The position numbers and the translations under genes were made by a program. Source: an uncultured Eubacteriales bacterium (GTDB lineage: Bacteria > Bacillota > Clostridia > Monoglobales > Monoglobaceae). From it: DNA of 64,000 bases. The stretch covers positions 1 to 64,000 of the forward strand of contig URAN01000009.1 in the NCBI GenBank assembly GCA_900545865.1. The letters are read 5' to 3'. This document shows positions 1-8,445 of the stretch, one piece after another. The stretch's first letter is position 1. The number at the start of each line of letters is the position of its first letter. The notes under the pieces are model-generated. The model was not told the DNA's origin, ran no database searches, and saw only the letters and a program-made list of their open reading frames with translations.

Positions 1-24
1 AAACCTTGATTTTCCAGTGTTTTC

Positions 25-60
25 AAAAGTATCGTTATCTAACGTCAGCTTTTGACCGTC
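25..60. mobile_element. Right end of a second, related integrative element (attR-like)
   Basis: Bases 25-43 are identical, over 19 nt, to bases 46707-46725 at the right end of the 43 kb ICE. In both places this run is followed about 10 nt later by the codons for F-(D/E)-R-P of a large serine recombinase. The simplest reading is that another element with the same attachment specificity lies upstream of base 1 and is inserted at the equivalent codon of recombinase A. After the shared run the bases diverge (gtcagc against ttcatt), so it is a relative rather than an exact copy. Confidence 0.6.
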
Positions 61-1493
61 CTGCGTTTAAGGCAATGATTGAGGACATTAAAAGCGGAAA
101 AATAAACTGTGTAATCGTAAAGGACTTGTCAAGGCTCGGCAGAGAATATAACGAAACCTTTACATATTTACGCCGTATCTTTCCGGCTCTCGGTGTTCGC
201 TTTATTGCCATAAATGATAATATAGACACCGCAAAAGAAGCCGTAACGGGCGATATTTCCGTATCCTTTAAGGGTGTAATGAATGACGAGTATTGCAGAG
301 ATATATCTGTAAAGGTACGCACGGCACTTAATATAAAAAGAAAAAACGGTGATTATGTGGGAGCTGTTCCCGTCTACGGATATAAAAAGGCTGCTGATAA
401 TAAAAATCAGCTTGTTGTTGACGAATACGCCGCACGGGTTGTTAAAGATATATTCAAAATGCGGACAGACGGTTACAGTGCGGACAGAATTGCAAATGAG
501 CTGAACAGGCTTGCGGTTTTATCGCCGAGGGAATATAAAAAGGACAACAATATACCGCTGCCCCGTAACGGTTACTGCGATAAAGAAAATTCAAAGTGGT
601 CGGCAACAACCGTAATTCGTATTCTTAAAGACGAGATATATACAGGCAAGCTGATACAAGGCAAATACGGCAAGCCGAATTACAAAGTTAAGGAATATGT
701 AAAACGCAATGCCGATGAAGTATTTGTAACCGAAAACGCACACGAAGCTATAATCAGCAAACAAGACTTTGAGCTTGTGCAGCGGCTTATGCGACTCGAT
801 ACGAGAATATCACCGAAAAAGAACGCATTGCATTTGTTTTCGGGAATTTTAATATGCGGCTGCTGCGGAAATCGTATGACACGAAAGACCGTTACCCATA
901 ATGGCGAAAAATACTTCTATTATTATTGCCCCACCGGAAAGAAAAACGGTTGCTTAGGCGGTAATATGATTAAGGAAACAGACCTTGTAAATTGCGTCAC
1001 GGGCAGTATTAAGGGACATATAAAAAATATTGCTTCTCTGGACGATTTAATCAGTGGCATCAACAGCAATGCAATAAGCAGGGATATGTGTAATAAAATA
1101 TCCGTACAAATTACAGAAGTGAAAAAACAGCTTGACAAAACAAGCGAATACAAATCAACTCTTTACGAAAACTATATTTCCGGGATTCTCAGCAAAGAGG
1201 ACTATAAAGCATTAAATTCCTCATACACCCAAGAAAAAAAGAGTTTGGAGAAGGCACTGAAGCAGCTTGAAACGGAGCTTAACGAGTACAAAAACAATAC
1301 ATCTAAAAAACTGCAATGGATAGAACGCTTCAAAGCCTTTGAAAACATTGATGAAATTGACCGCAATGTTGTTATTCAGTTTATAGAGTGCATACACATT
1401 TATGACAAAACACACTTGCAGATAACTTTTAACTTCAAGGACGAATACGAACAGGCTTTAATAACTTTGAGCGAATATAAGGAGGTTATCTGA
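48..1493 (+). pseudogene. Serine recombinase A, N-terminally truncated by an insertion
   Basis: This is the C-terminal part of a large serine recombinase. It enters the resolvase domain at S-A-F-D-R-P-A-F and continues through V-K-D-L-S-R-L-G-R, the 'recombinase' domain (about residues 130-240 of the open frame), a zinc-ribbon region with C-G-C-C-G and a later Cys pair (about 280-320), and a coiled-coil tail. The N-terminal strand with the catalytic serine (Y-x-R-L-S) and the helix up to G-T-N-F are missing. They are replaced by sequence matching an element right end. The protein cannot catalyse recombination. It is followed 1 nt later by recombinase B, whose ribosome binding site GGAGG lies in its last codons, so A, B and C formed an operon. 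Confidence 0.85.
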
Positions 1494-1494
1494 T

Positions 1495-3138
1495 ATGGCA
1501 AGAAAAAGCAGAAAAAACACAGTTAATACACAGCCGGAGATTTTGAATACGGCTGTATACATAAGAACAGCACAATATATAAGATTATCTGTTGAGGATA
1601 GTCATAACAAAGGTAATTCCATTGAAAATCAAAAGATGATACTTGATGATTTTATCACCCGAAACGGCAATATGCGGTTAGCCGGAGTGTATATTGACAA
1701 CGGGGCGACAGGCACGAACTTTCAGCGACCGGAATTTCAACGAATGATTGAAGATATTGAAAACGGTAAAATAGAGTGCGTTATAGCGAAGGACTTATCA
1801 AGGCTTGGAAGAAACAGTATTGACACAGGCTTTTACATAGACAGTTACTTTCCCGAAAAGAAAGTACGGTTTATCGCCGTGAACGACAACTTTGATACGG
1901 ACGCACCCTCAAACGGTGATAAAATGCTGTTGTATATTAAAAATATCATAAATGAAGCCTATGCTTTAGATATTGGAAAGAAAATCAAAACACAGGCACA
2001 GCAGGCGATGCGTGACGGTCAGTATGTGAGTGCAAGACCGAAATACGGCTATCTGAAAGATCCGAATAACTGTCATAAGCTCATTGTAAATCCCGACACC
2101 GCACCCGTTGTAAAATTGATATTTGAACTTTTTAACGGCGGTATGGCAATGAATGAGATATGCTTGCAGCTTAATGAAAAACAAATTCCGACACCGGGTG
2201 TTTACGGCTATCAAAAAGGATATATTACTTCCGAAAAAAGCATCGGTAGCGGTTTATGGCAGACTATGACCGTGCGGCAAATTCTTATGCACGAAATCTA
2301 TACGGGTAAGCTCGTTCAAGGCAGGAGCGACAGCTTGGCAAAAAAGCAAACGGCTGTTGACAAGGATAAATGGATAGTCGTTCCGAATACGCACGAAGCC
2401 ATTATACCACAAGAGATGTTTGATAAGGCACAGGAGCGTATTGAACAGTTAAAGAAAAAGCACGACAACATATCTGTAATCCCCTACACGGAGAATATAT
2501 GGAAGGGTAAAATCTTTTGCGGAGAGTGCGGCAGACCTTTGCACCGTACAAGATTTTCGAGAGTAAAAACAGGTTTTGCATATAACATAATCTGTCTTAC
2601 AAATACAAGATATAAACGGGGCGGCTGCGATAACAGCAGTATTCTTGAAACAGATTTGCTTAATGTTGTTATAACTGCAATAAAAACACAAGCTGCTGTG
2701 CTTGCAGACAGAAAAAATCAGATATTTTATTCTCTGAATGATAAGCAACGAATTGAACAGCAGCAGACGGAATTGAAAAATTTACGGGCATATATATCCA
2801 AAAATCAGAATTTTTTGAACAGCTTGTATGAAAACCTTGTAAACGGCATCATCACACAAGAGGAATATCAAGAAATGCGTACAAGCTACGGTGATAAAAT
2901 CTCCGATACGCTTCGCAAAATAAACGAGGTTGAAAGCCGACAGGCAGAACTTGAAAAGCAGTATAGTCAATATTGCGACCTATCTGACGCTGTTTCGGTT
3001 ATTACCGAAAACAACACACTTACAAAAGAGCTTATAAACAAGTTGATTTCAAGAATAGAGATTTATAAAGGAAAAAAAGTTGAAATAACATACAGCTTTG
3101 ATAATGAATTTGAAGGTGAGGTGTCTGCAAATGTATAG
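1495..3138 (+). CDS. Large serine recombinase B, apparently intact
   Basis: This 547-residue protein has the full large-serine-recombinase layout. The catalytic motif Y-I-R-L-S puts the serine near residue 32. A G-A-T-G-T-N-F motif, D-L-S-R-L-G-R and the recombinase domain follow, then a zinc-ribbon (C-G-E-C-G with a distal Cys) and a coiled coil. Such enzymes cut and rejoin attachment sites through a 5'-phosphoserine link without a host cofactor. It is the middle member of a tightly packed triplet: it starts 1 nt after A and overlaps C by 8 nt. It is the only member of the triplet left unbroken. Its own G-T-N-F-Q-R-P sequence was not used as an insertion site. Confidence 0.92.
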   Translation: MARKSRKNTVNTQPEILNTAVYIRTAQYIRLSVEDSHNKGNSIENQKMILDDFITRNGNMRLAGVYIDNGATGTNFQRPEFQRMIEDIENGKIECVIAKDLSRLGRNSIDTGFYIDSYFPEKKVRFIAVNDNFDTDAPSNGDKMLLYIKNIINEAYALDIGKKIKTQAQQAMRDGQYVSARPKYGYLKDPNNCHKLIVNPDTAPVVKLIFELFNGGMAMNEICLQLNEKQIPTPGVYGYQKGYITSEKSIGSGLWQTMTVRQILMHEIYTGKLVQGRSDSLAKKQTAVDKDKWIVVPNTHEAIIPQEMFDKAQERIEQLKKKHDNISVIPYTENIWKGKIFCGECGRPLHRTRFSRVKTGFAYNIICLTNTRYKRGGCDNSSILETDLLNVVITAIKTQAAVLADRKNQIFYSLNDKQRIEQQQTELKNLRAYISKNQNFLNSLYENLVNGIITQEEYQEMRTSYGDKISDTLRKINEVESRQAELEKQYSQYCDLSDAVSVITENNTLTKELINKLISRIEIYKGKKVEITYSFDNEFEGEVSANV

Positions 3139-3313
3139 ATATATTGTAGCAATATATTTGCGGTTATCCGTTGATGATAAGCGTGTTGAGAGTATGAGCA
3201 TTGAATCTCAAAGGCTCTTGCTTCGTAAATATGCGGAAATCCTCGGTGATAATGTTGAAATTATTGAATATGTTGATAACGGGTATTCCGGGACTAATTT
3301 CAATGAAGTGTGA
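3131..3313 (+). pseudogene. Serine recombinase C, N-terminal fragment cut by the ICE
   Basis: The ATG at 3131 overlaps the end of recombinase B by 8 nt. The fragment holds the catalytic start (Y-L-R-L-S-V-D-D, serine near residue 13), the I-E-S-Q-R helix and V-D-N-G-Y-S-G-T-N-F. After that the frame enters the left end of the ICE and stops at 3313. The missing remainder begins at 46736 with E-R-P-A and continues as a recombinase, so the two pieces are one gene split by the element. Confidence 0.88.
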
Positions 3314-3320
3314 TAACGTA
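3283..3320. repeat. attL of the ICE
   Basis: This is the junction between the recombinase C motif G-Y-S-G-T-N-F (ending ...ggactaattt at 3300) and the element end caatgaagtgtgataacg. Joined to the right end, it would rebuild a dyad CTTCATT-A-TT-C-AATGAAG, with the TT (3299-3300 here, 46733-46734 at the right end) in the exact centre. That is the geometry expected of a serine-integrase attP. The crossover dinucleotide is inferred, not shown. Confidence 0.75.
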
Positions 3321-3353
3321 ACCAATTTGTTATGGGTACGCTATCACATTTTT

Positions 3354-5030
3354 TTACATTGCAACGCTTGTTATATCCGCACCGATTTGACGGAAATACG
3401 ATACGCTTTCACAAGGTTTTTCATTACTGTCAATTTTACCGACAAAGTTATAGAAAATATCTATTTGACGCGTGTTCGTTTCTTTGTCCAATTCGTGAAT
3501 AAAAATACGGTCTATAAACTCGTGTACGTTCTCATAAGTGAGTTCGTTAATCTCCGTATAACGCTTCACAAGCTGAACGAATTTTGCCGCGTCCTTTTTG
3601 TTTTCTGCAACGGAATTTAGCTTTGTTTCCAATTCCCGTATTTTTGTTGCAAGCGTTTCTTTTTCTTCATCATAGCCGCTTGTAAGCGAAACAAACTGTT
3701 TGTCGGAAATTTTACCCAATGCGTTGTCCTCGTACAGTTTGCGGAAAATCGTTTCAAGCTCTTTTTCGCGCTTGACAGCGGAAGCAAGCTCTTTGCGGTC
3801 GTTTTCAAACGCCTTTTCTGCTTCTTTGTTTCCATACTCCGCAGCCTTTTGAATAAACTCGTTTTCTTTTGATTTTACATACGTCATAACTCGCTGCAAA
3901 TCCGCCAAAACAAGCTCTTTGATTACGCTTTTGCGTATGTAATGCGTTGTACAGCAAGTATTTTGCCTTGCGCGGTTTCTGTAATTACCGCAGGTATAGG
4001 CGTGCTTGCGTTCCAACGTTTTAGCGCCGCGGACGGCGTACATTTTATATCCGCAGTCCGCGCAGAACATTACTCCCGAAAAAATATCAATTTCATCAAC
4101 TTTTGTCGGTCTTGTCCGTGTGGCAATTCTCTTTTGCGCCAAATCAAAGGTTTCTTGGTCTATCAGCGGTTCGTGAGTGTTTGCAAAGAAATATTGCTTT
4201 TCTACGGGGGTTTTCTTTGTCTTTTTTGACTTATAAGATACCTTGTAGCTTTTTCCCGTAATCGTGTGTCCCAGATATTCTTTACGGGTAAGAATATCAT
4301 AGATTGTTTTATCCGGCCAATTATAGATTAAGCCTAATTGCGGACGCGGGTGTCTTGCGCTGCCTGTCCGTCTGTACCTTAATTCCGATACGGTCAGGAC
4401 TTTGTTATCCCTAAGCCAATTCTGGATTTCACACATTCGTAAACCTTTTACATATAATTCAAAAATCTTTTTTACGATATGCGCCGTTTCGGGATCGGGC
4501 AATAAATGGTTTCTATCTTCGGGGTCTGCGATATATCCGTATGGTACTTCGCCGTTGACGCGTTCGCCCTTTTGCGCCTTCGCCTGTTTTACTGCGCGGA
4601 TTTTTTTGCTTGTGTCCCTTGCATAAAATTCATTGAACCAATTTCGCAGGGGAGTAAACTCGTTATCTTCCCGCGCCGTATCTACGCCGTCGTTGATTGC
4701 GATATATCTTACGTCGTTTTCGGGGAATACAATTTCTATCAATTCTCCCGTTTTCAAATAATTACGTCCAAGCCTTGAAAGGTCTTTTGTAATTACGGTT
4801 GATATAAGCCCCGCTTCAACGTCGCGCAGCATTGACTGAAGCCCCTCGCGCTCGAAGCTCACGCCGGAAAAACCGTCGTCCACATAAAACTTTGTGTTTA
4901 TAAGGTGGTGATCGTCGGCATATTTTTGTAAAATCAATTTCTGATTTTGTATGCTCCCCGACTCGCCCGCCTGCAAATCCTCTTGACTTAATCTGCAATA
5001 TAAAGCCGTTATTTTGTCTGACTGCTTCAT
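3354..5030 (-). CDS. ICE integrase, large serine recombinase of the TndX/TnpX type
   Basis: This is a 558-residue enzyme expected to integrate and excise the ICE. Visible parts in order are the resolvase domain with Y-C-R-L-S (serine near residue 15), V-D-D-G-F-S-G and D-L-S-R-L-G-R-N-Y; the recombinase domain (about 170-290); a zinc-ribbon with C-A-D-C-G and later Cys residues (about 325-375); and a charged coiled coil to about 490. The start at 5030 is preferred over the longer frame from 5063 because AAAGGAG sits 7 nt upstream of it. It lies about 40 bp inside the left end, pointing at that end, and tnpW follows on its upstream side, as in Tn4451-like elements. Its own motif reads G-V-S-F-E-R, so it differs from the recombinases it has landed in. 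Confidence 0.93.
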   Translation of the reverse strand: MKQSDKITALYCRLSQEDLQAGESGSIQNQKLILQKYADDHHLINTKFYVDDGFSGVSFEREGLQSMLRDVEAGLISTVITKDLSRLGRNYLKTGELIEIVFPENDVRYIAINDGVDTAREDNEFTPLRNWFNEFYARDTSKKIRAVKQAKAQKGERVNGEVPYGYIADPEDRNHLLPDPETAHIVKKIFELYVKGLRMCEIQNWLRDNKVLTVSELRYRRTGSARHPRPQLGLIYNWPDKTIYDILTRKEYLGHTITGKSYKVSYKSKKTKKTPVEKQYFFANTHEPLIDQETFDLAQKRIATRTRPTKVDEIDIFSGVMFCADCGYKMYAVRGAKTLERKHAYTCGNYRNRARQNTCCTTHYIRKSVIKELVLADLQRVMTYVKSKENEFIQKAAEYGNKEAEKAFENDRKELASAVKREKELETIFRKLYEDNALGKISDKQFVSLTSGYDEEKETLATKIRELETKLNSVAENKKDAAKFVQLVKRYTEINELTYENVHEFIDRIFIHELDKETNTRQIDIFYNFVGKIDSNEKPCESVSYFRQIGADITSVAM

Positions 5031-5115
5031 AAAAAATACTCCTTTCCGACAGTCAAACAACAAATGTACTTATAGCATCATTATAACGTGCTTCGTATTG
5101 ACCGTCAATGCCGTA

Positions 5116-5277
5116 TCAGTAAAGTTTTGAGATTTCGGCGTTTTGCCCGACGTCTTTCAAAATCATCTTTTCTACCTTTTTATCTAACGTATCTTTCGCT
5201 TGTTCGCTTTGTGTTGAAGATACAAAATATGTTATTTTCCCAATTTTCTTTTCGGTTGTAATAACCTTATTTTCCAA
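5116..5277 (-). CDS. tnpW: TnpW-like small transposon protein (TTG start)
   Basis: A 53-codon frame starts at TTG (5277) behind AAAGGGGG. It encodes a basic protein with the pattern K-K-I-G-K-I-T-Y-F-V-S-S, then E-Q-A-K-D-T-L-D-K-K, ending M-I-L-K-D-V. This resembles the TnpW family found next to serine integrases in Tn4451/CTn elements; the family role is unknown. It is upstream of, and in the same direction as, the integrase, so the two are probably co-transcribed. The assignment rests on pattern and position only. Confidence 0.6.
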   Translation of the reverse strand: MENKVITTEKKIGKITYFVSSTQSEQAKDTLDKKVEKMILKDVGQNAEISKLY

Positions 5278-5745
5278 AATAAAAACCCCCTTTGAAGTTT
5301 TTATAACTATATGCGTAACAGCGTGTCCGCTATTACAAGTAAATAAATTTCAGCAACTACAAACGGCGCCGGCTGCGCTCCACGGGAATCTCACCCCTGC
5401 ATGGTTCTCATGCAGCCGCCCAATGCCGTGACGCGTTCAAGACGGGAGTATCATTATTGCGTCTGTGCGTCATTGCTTGCAGAGTGCCAAATCTGCAATT
5501 ACGGTAAAAATGGTTTTCGCTCGCCAAATGGTTTCTTCGCGCATTTTCCGTAAAGCTCGGCACAGACGGAATGTGTTTGTTTGCCTATACTGCGGTCGAG
5601 TCGCTTTCTTTGTCAAAGATCAGTAAAAGCTGTTATCAGCCTGTAAAAACACATTTCTTAAAATGTGCTTTTACGGAATGATAAATTGTTGTCCATAGCG
5701 GAAAGTGCGGAAAGGGGAACGCACTTCCGCATGAACTAAACTTAC
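5278..5745. other. Non-coding stretch with three hairpins
   Basis: No convincing gene is present. Three inverted repeats are visible: 5397-5415 (ctgcatg/catgcag), 5643-5674 (14-bp arms with one mismatch around a 4-nt loop), and 5698-5730 (gcggaa-gtgcg arms with a bulge). The last lies just past the stop of the HTH gene and may end that transcript, although it lacks a T-run. The function of the G+C-rich segment 5365-5500 is unknown. Confidence 0.5.
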
Positions 5746-5988
5746 TTAGCTTACACGAAAAGCAAGTGTACGAGTAATCAAACGCACTTGCAACCTGTTT
5801 CTCATTTCTTCATCTACATAGAAATGGGTATTGCCCGCATCGTCTTTCATCGTACGAGTGCAAAGTTTTGCTATGTAACCCTCATAATGTTTGAGAATAG
5901 CGCACATTGCTTCGGTATCGCCGTTTGCCGCAGCCGAAATGACAGGGAACGGCAAAAGATTTTTAGATTTCCTAACGGTGTTCATCAT
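5746..5988 (-). CDS. HTH_16-like conjugative-transposon regulator
   Basis: A protein of about 80 residues with the pattern F-P-V-I-x-A-A-A-N-G-D-x-E-A-M-x-x-I-L-x-H-Y-E-G-Y-I. This is the hallmark of the 'helix-turn-helix, conjugative transposon-like' family found beside small sigma-like proteins in Firmicute ICEs. The start M-M-N-T (5988 or 5985) overlaps the end of the sigma-like gene by about 15 nt, so the two are translationally coupled. It is probably a regulator of transfer or integrase genes; no target is visible. Confidence 0.8.
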   Translation of the reverse strand: MMNTVRKSKNLLPFPVISAAANGDTEAMCAILKHYEGYIAKLCTRTMKDDAGNTHFYVDEEMRNRLQVRLITRTLAFRVS

Positions 5989-6409
5989 CTGCTTTTCCCT
6001 CCAAATACTGTTTGATTTTCGCAAGAGCAAATTTCCTGTGCCGGAAAACCGTCGTGCGTACAACACTCAGCAGTTCGCCAATTTCTGCGTCGCTCATATC
6101 CAAGAAGTAGGACAAGAGAACAATATCGCGTTTCCTTTCGGGCAAAGCGTTAAGGGCTTCGGCAAGCAGTTCATTTTTGACGAGTACATCAAAGCCGGAC
6201 ACTTGAAAACGGAAATAATCACTTTCATATTCGTCCGTTGTAAAAAGCTGCGCAAGTTCACTTTCGCTCAAATCCGAAAAAGTTACTTCGCGTGCTGCGC
6301 GTTTCGCAAGGGTGCGGCGGTAGCTTTTTGCTTCGCCTACCAACGTTTTCTTTGCCAATGCGTCGTACTGATGTTGTATTCTTTCCTTGTCGGAAGAAGA
6401 TAGCCCCAT
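5972..6409 (-). CDS. Small sigma-70-region-4-like regulator
   Basis: This 145-residue protein has a C-terminal half that reads as a sigma region 4 helix-turn-helix: E-A-L-N-A-L-P-E-R-K-R-D-I-V-L-L-S-Y-F, then D-M-S-D-A-E-I-G-E-L-L, ending T-V-F-R-H-R-K-x-A-L. Such truncated sigma-like proteins are standard in Tn916/Tn1549-type elements. The ATG at 6409 is chosen because AAGGAGG lies 8 nt upstream; a longer GTG start at 6418 would overlap that site. It is coupled to the downstream HTH_16-like gene. Confidence 0.85.
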   Translation of the reverse strand: MGLSSSDKERIQHQYDALAKKTLVGEAKSYRRTLAKRAAREVTFSDLSESELAQLFTTDEYESDYFRFQVSGFDVLVKNELLAEALNALPERKRDIVLLSYFLDMSDAEIGELLSVVRTTVFRHRKFALAKIKQYLEGKADDEHR

Positions 6410-6701
6410 AGAGTTCACCTCCTTCCCGCGTGGAGTAGAGGACAGGAGTTAAAGGTTTGTCCCCTCTGCCCCTTTCGCTCCGTACCCGTTCGGGAGATGG
6501 CTCTTTGTTGCGTTTTTCAACTTCAAATTGAGAAATAAAAAATGCACCTATCCCCAAAATATAGATAGACGCATTAGAATTATATAATATATTTATATGA
6601 TGTGACAGTTCATATTCAGGACCAAAGTATTCCGTTGACAAGCACAAGTTTTTTTTCAGTATAAAGTTTGTTATATTTTGTTGTGATATTCTTTGCTTCA
6701 T
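6258..6701 (-). CDS. Hypothetical protein, doubtful
   Basis: The ATG at 6701 has an excellent ribosome binding site (AGGAGG, 7 nt upstream). The first 55 residues look protein-like, with a hydrophobic stretch I-Y-I-L-G-I-G-A-F-F-I. The frame then runs about 150 nt into the sigma-like gene in another phase, with low-complexity basic sequence. Either the true protein is short and the frame is decayed, or this is a leader peptide. No family is recognised. Confidence 0.3.
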   Translation of the reverse strand: MKQRISQQNITNFILKKNLCLSTEYFGPEYELSHHINILYNSNASIYILGIGAFFISQFEVEKRNKEPSPERVRSERGRGDKPLTPVLYSTREGGELYGAIFFRQGKNTTSVRRIGKENVGRRSKKLPPHPCETRSTRSNFFGFERK

Positions 6702-6923
6702 GGCGATTCCTCCTGTGAGCCGCCACTTTATACGGTCGTCATTAGGGTTTCGAAAACAAAAAATGAAGGCAGCGGCCTTGATTATTCAAAGCCGCCGCAA
6801 AATTAGAATAGCACACAAAATGACATCTACTGTACAACGGCTTTTTTTCTTTTTCCGTTGTACGGCAGATATTTGATAATTATGAATTTACAAATTGTTA
6901 GATATATTTTGATATTATTTTAT

Positions 6924-7880
6924 CTATCTTAGGTAGTCAGATTCATCTATTGTATGTATAATATAAGTAACATCATCATATCTCGATGAGTCTGATTGAG
7001 AACCTAAACTACATATCAAAAACTCCTTATCATACTTTTTATAAAGTATAACTAAATGATAATCATCAGATAGAGAGCCTGTTTTAACCCCAATTACATT
7101 CTCGTTATAATATTCTGAATTAGGATCAAGAAAAGTGTTCGTATTTTTCCATGTTTGCGTACTGCCGTCAGGCAAGGTAGCCATATAAGAACTTTGAGAT
7201 ACAATATCCCGAAACCATTGATATTCCAAAAGCTGATTTACAACAGCATTAAGGTCTAAAACATTAGTAAGGGCATCCATATCATATCCGCTGGGATCGT
7301 ACAGAATAGTGTTACTATATCCTTCCTCTTGTAAGTGGATGTTTAAATTGTCCATAAATACATTGACACGTTCTTGTCCTCTTGCGGCTTGTGGAGAAAG
7401 AATACCTCCACAATAATCAGCAACCACATAGGCAGCGTCATTTCCTGAAGGAACTAACATTGCAGCAAATAAGTTATGTAGAAAATAATCTTTTACCTCT
7501 ATGTCTGCAACAGATGAACCGGGGTTCGTCATTGAAATTGCTTCATCGCTGACTGGAACAATACTGTCCAAATCCGCAATTGTTGCAGCATATTCAATAA
7601 CAAATAGCTTTGCTAAGCTGGCGGGAAGTTGTTGCTCATTTTCCTTTTTAGAAATGAAAATTTCATTATTTGAACGGTCTACCAATATTAACGATTTTGC
7701 ATTGTATGAATCTTGCTGAAACCCGCCATATAAAAATGAATAGATCGCATTTTTCTCGTTTCTAAAATTTTCAGGCTTCATCACCCACGGTATGAAAAAT
7801 ACACCTGCTATCGTTACAGCAGTAAGGAAAACAAAAAATATTCCGAAACGAGACGTCCTTCTCTTGTATTTTCTTTTCAT
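6924..7880 (-). CDS. Membrane-anchored D-alanyl-D-alanine carboxypeptidase (S11 type)
   Basis: This 318-residue protein has one N-terminal membrane segment (about residues 10-32). It then shows the three penicillin-binding motifs of S11 peptidases: S-L-A-K (active serine near 87), S-G-N in V-P-S-G-N-D-A-A-Y, and K-T-G in G-V-K-T-G-S-L. It should trim the terminal D-Ala from peptidoglycan precursors outside the membrane. ATG 7880 follows GGAGG by 8 nt. It is the last gene of an operon with an ABC exporter controlled by a VanRS-like pair. The job may be cell-wall remodelling under antimicrobial stress, similar in logic to VanY, but substrate and resistance phenotype are unknown. Confidence 0.85.
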   Translation of the reverse strand: MKRKYKRRTSRFGIFFVFLTAVTIAGVFFIPWVMKPENFRNEKNAIYSFLYGGFQQDSYNAKSLILVDRSNNEIFISKKENEQQLPASLAKLFVIEYAATIADLDSIVPVSDEAISMTNPGSSVADIEVKDYFLHNLFAAMLVPSGNDAAYVVADYCGGILSPQAARGQERVNVFMDNLNIHLQEEGYSNTILYDPSGYDMDALTNVLDLNAVVNQLLEYQWFRDIVSQSSYMATLPDGSTQTWKNTNTFLDPNSEYYNENVIGVKTGSLSDDYHLVILYKKYDKEFLICSLGSQSDSSRYDDVTYIIHTIDESDYLR

Positions 7881-7924
7881 AAATTGCACCTCCGACAGTA
7901 ATCAGTCAGATTTAATAGGTAAAT

Positions 7925-8416
7925 CTAATTGGCATAATTTGCTCTTATACTTTCTGTAAATCCAGAGGGGTCACCTAATTTTGCTTTATCTATATTTTCG
8001 CGCAAATAATTACGAGTTGCGTCATCACACCGGTCTATTCCCATATATGGCATGTCGAAGGCTTTTTCCAATTCTTCTAATGCTTTTTCGGCTCGCTCTG
8101 GATCTGTATTATAAGTATCAAGCCATTCTTTCATCCATGAATATTCCCACAAATAAGAAGCTCTCGTTTCTCCATAACCAACCTGAAAGGAAGCTCCTGT
8201 ATCTTCATCTTCCAGTTTATCAGGAAGTGTAATGCCATCAGGCCAATTCAAACTGTCAATGGTTGCAAGATATTCTTCTTCAATGTGTGCAAAATCCGTG
8301 AGTCCTCTTGAAGTAGAATTTGTTTCAGAATTTGAACAACCTGTAAACATCAGACATACCAATAAAGAAAGCATTGCTCCTAAAAAAATCGTTGTTTTCA
8401 TAGATAATATTTTCAT
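7925..8416 (-). CDS. Lipoprotein of the cargo operon, function unknown
   Basis: A 163-residue protein with a signal peptide ending in a lipobox (L-M-F-T-G-C near residue 27), so it is probably anchored outside the membrane. The mature part is acidic and Trp/Tyr-rich (S-Y-L-W-E-Y-S-W-M-K-E-W). No family is recognised. GGAGG precedes the ATG. It lies between the ABC permease and the carboxypeptidase genes, all on the same strand, and may act as a sensor or binding subunit for the exporter. Confidence 0.7.
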   Translation of the reverse strand: MKILSMKTTIFLGAMLSLLVCLMFTGCSNSETNSTSRGLTDFAHIEEEYLATIDSLNWPDGITLPDKLEDEDTGASFQVGYGETRASYLWEYSWMKEWLDTYNTDPERAEKALEELEKAFDMPYMGIDRCDDATRNYLRENIDKAKLGDPSGFTESIRANYAN

Positions 8417-8445
8417 GTTTTTCCTCCAATTTTATAAAATTTATT

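Noticed and set aside
5891..6403. Plus-strand open frame of 170 codons
   Set aside because: It is a shadow of the sigma-like and HTH_16-like genes, which have clear motifs and ribosome sites on the minus strand.
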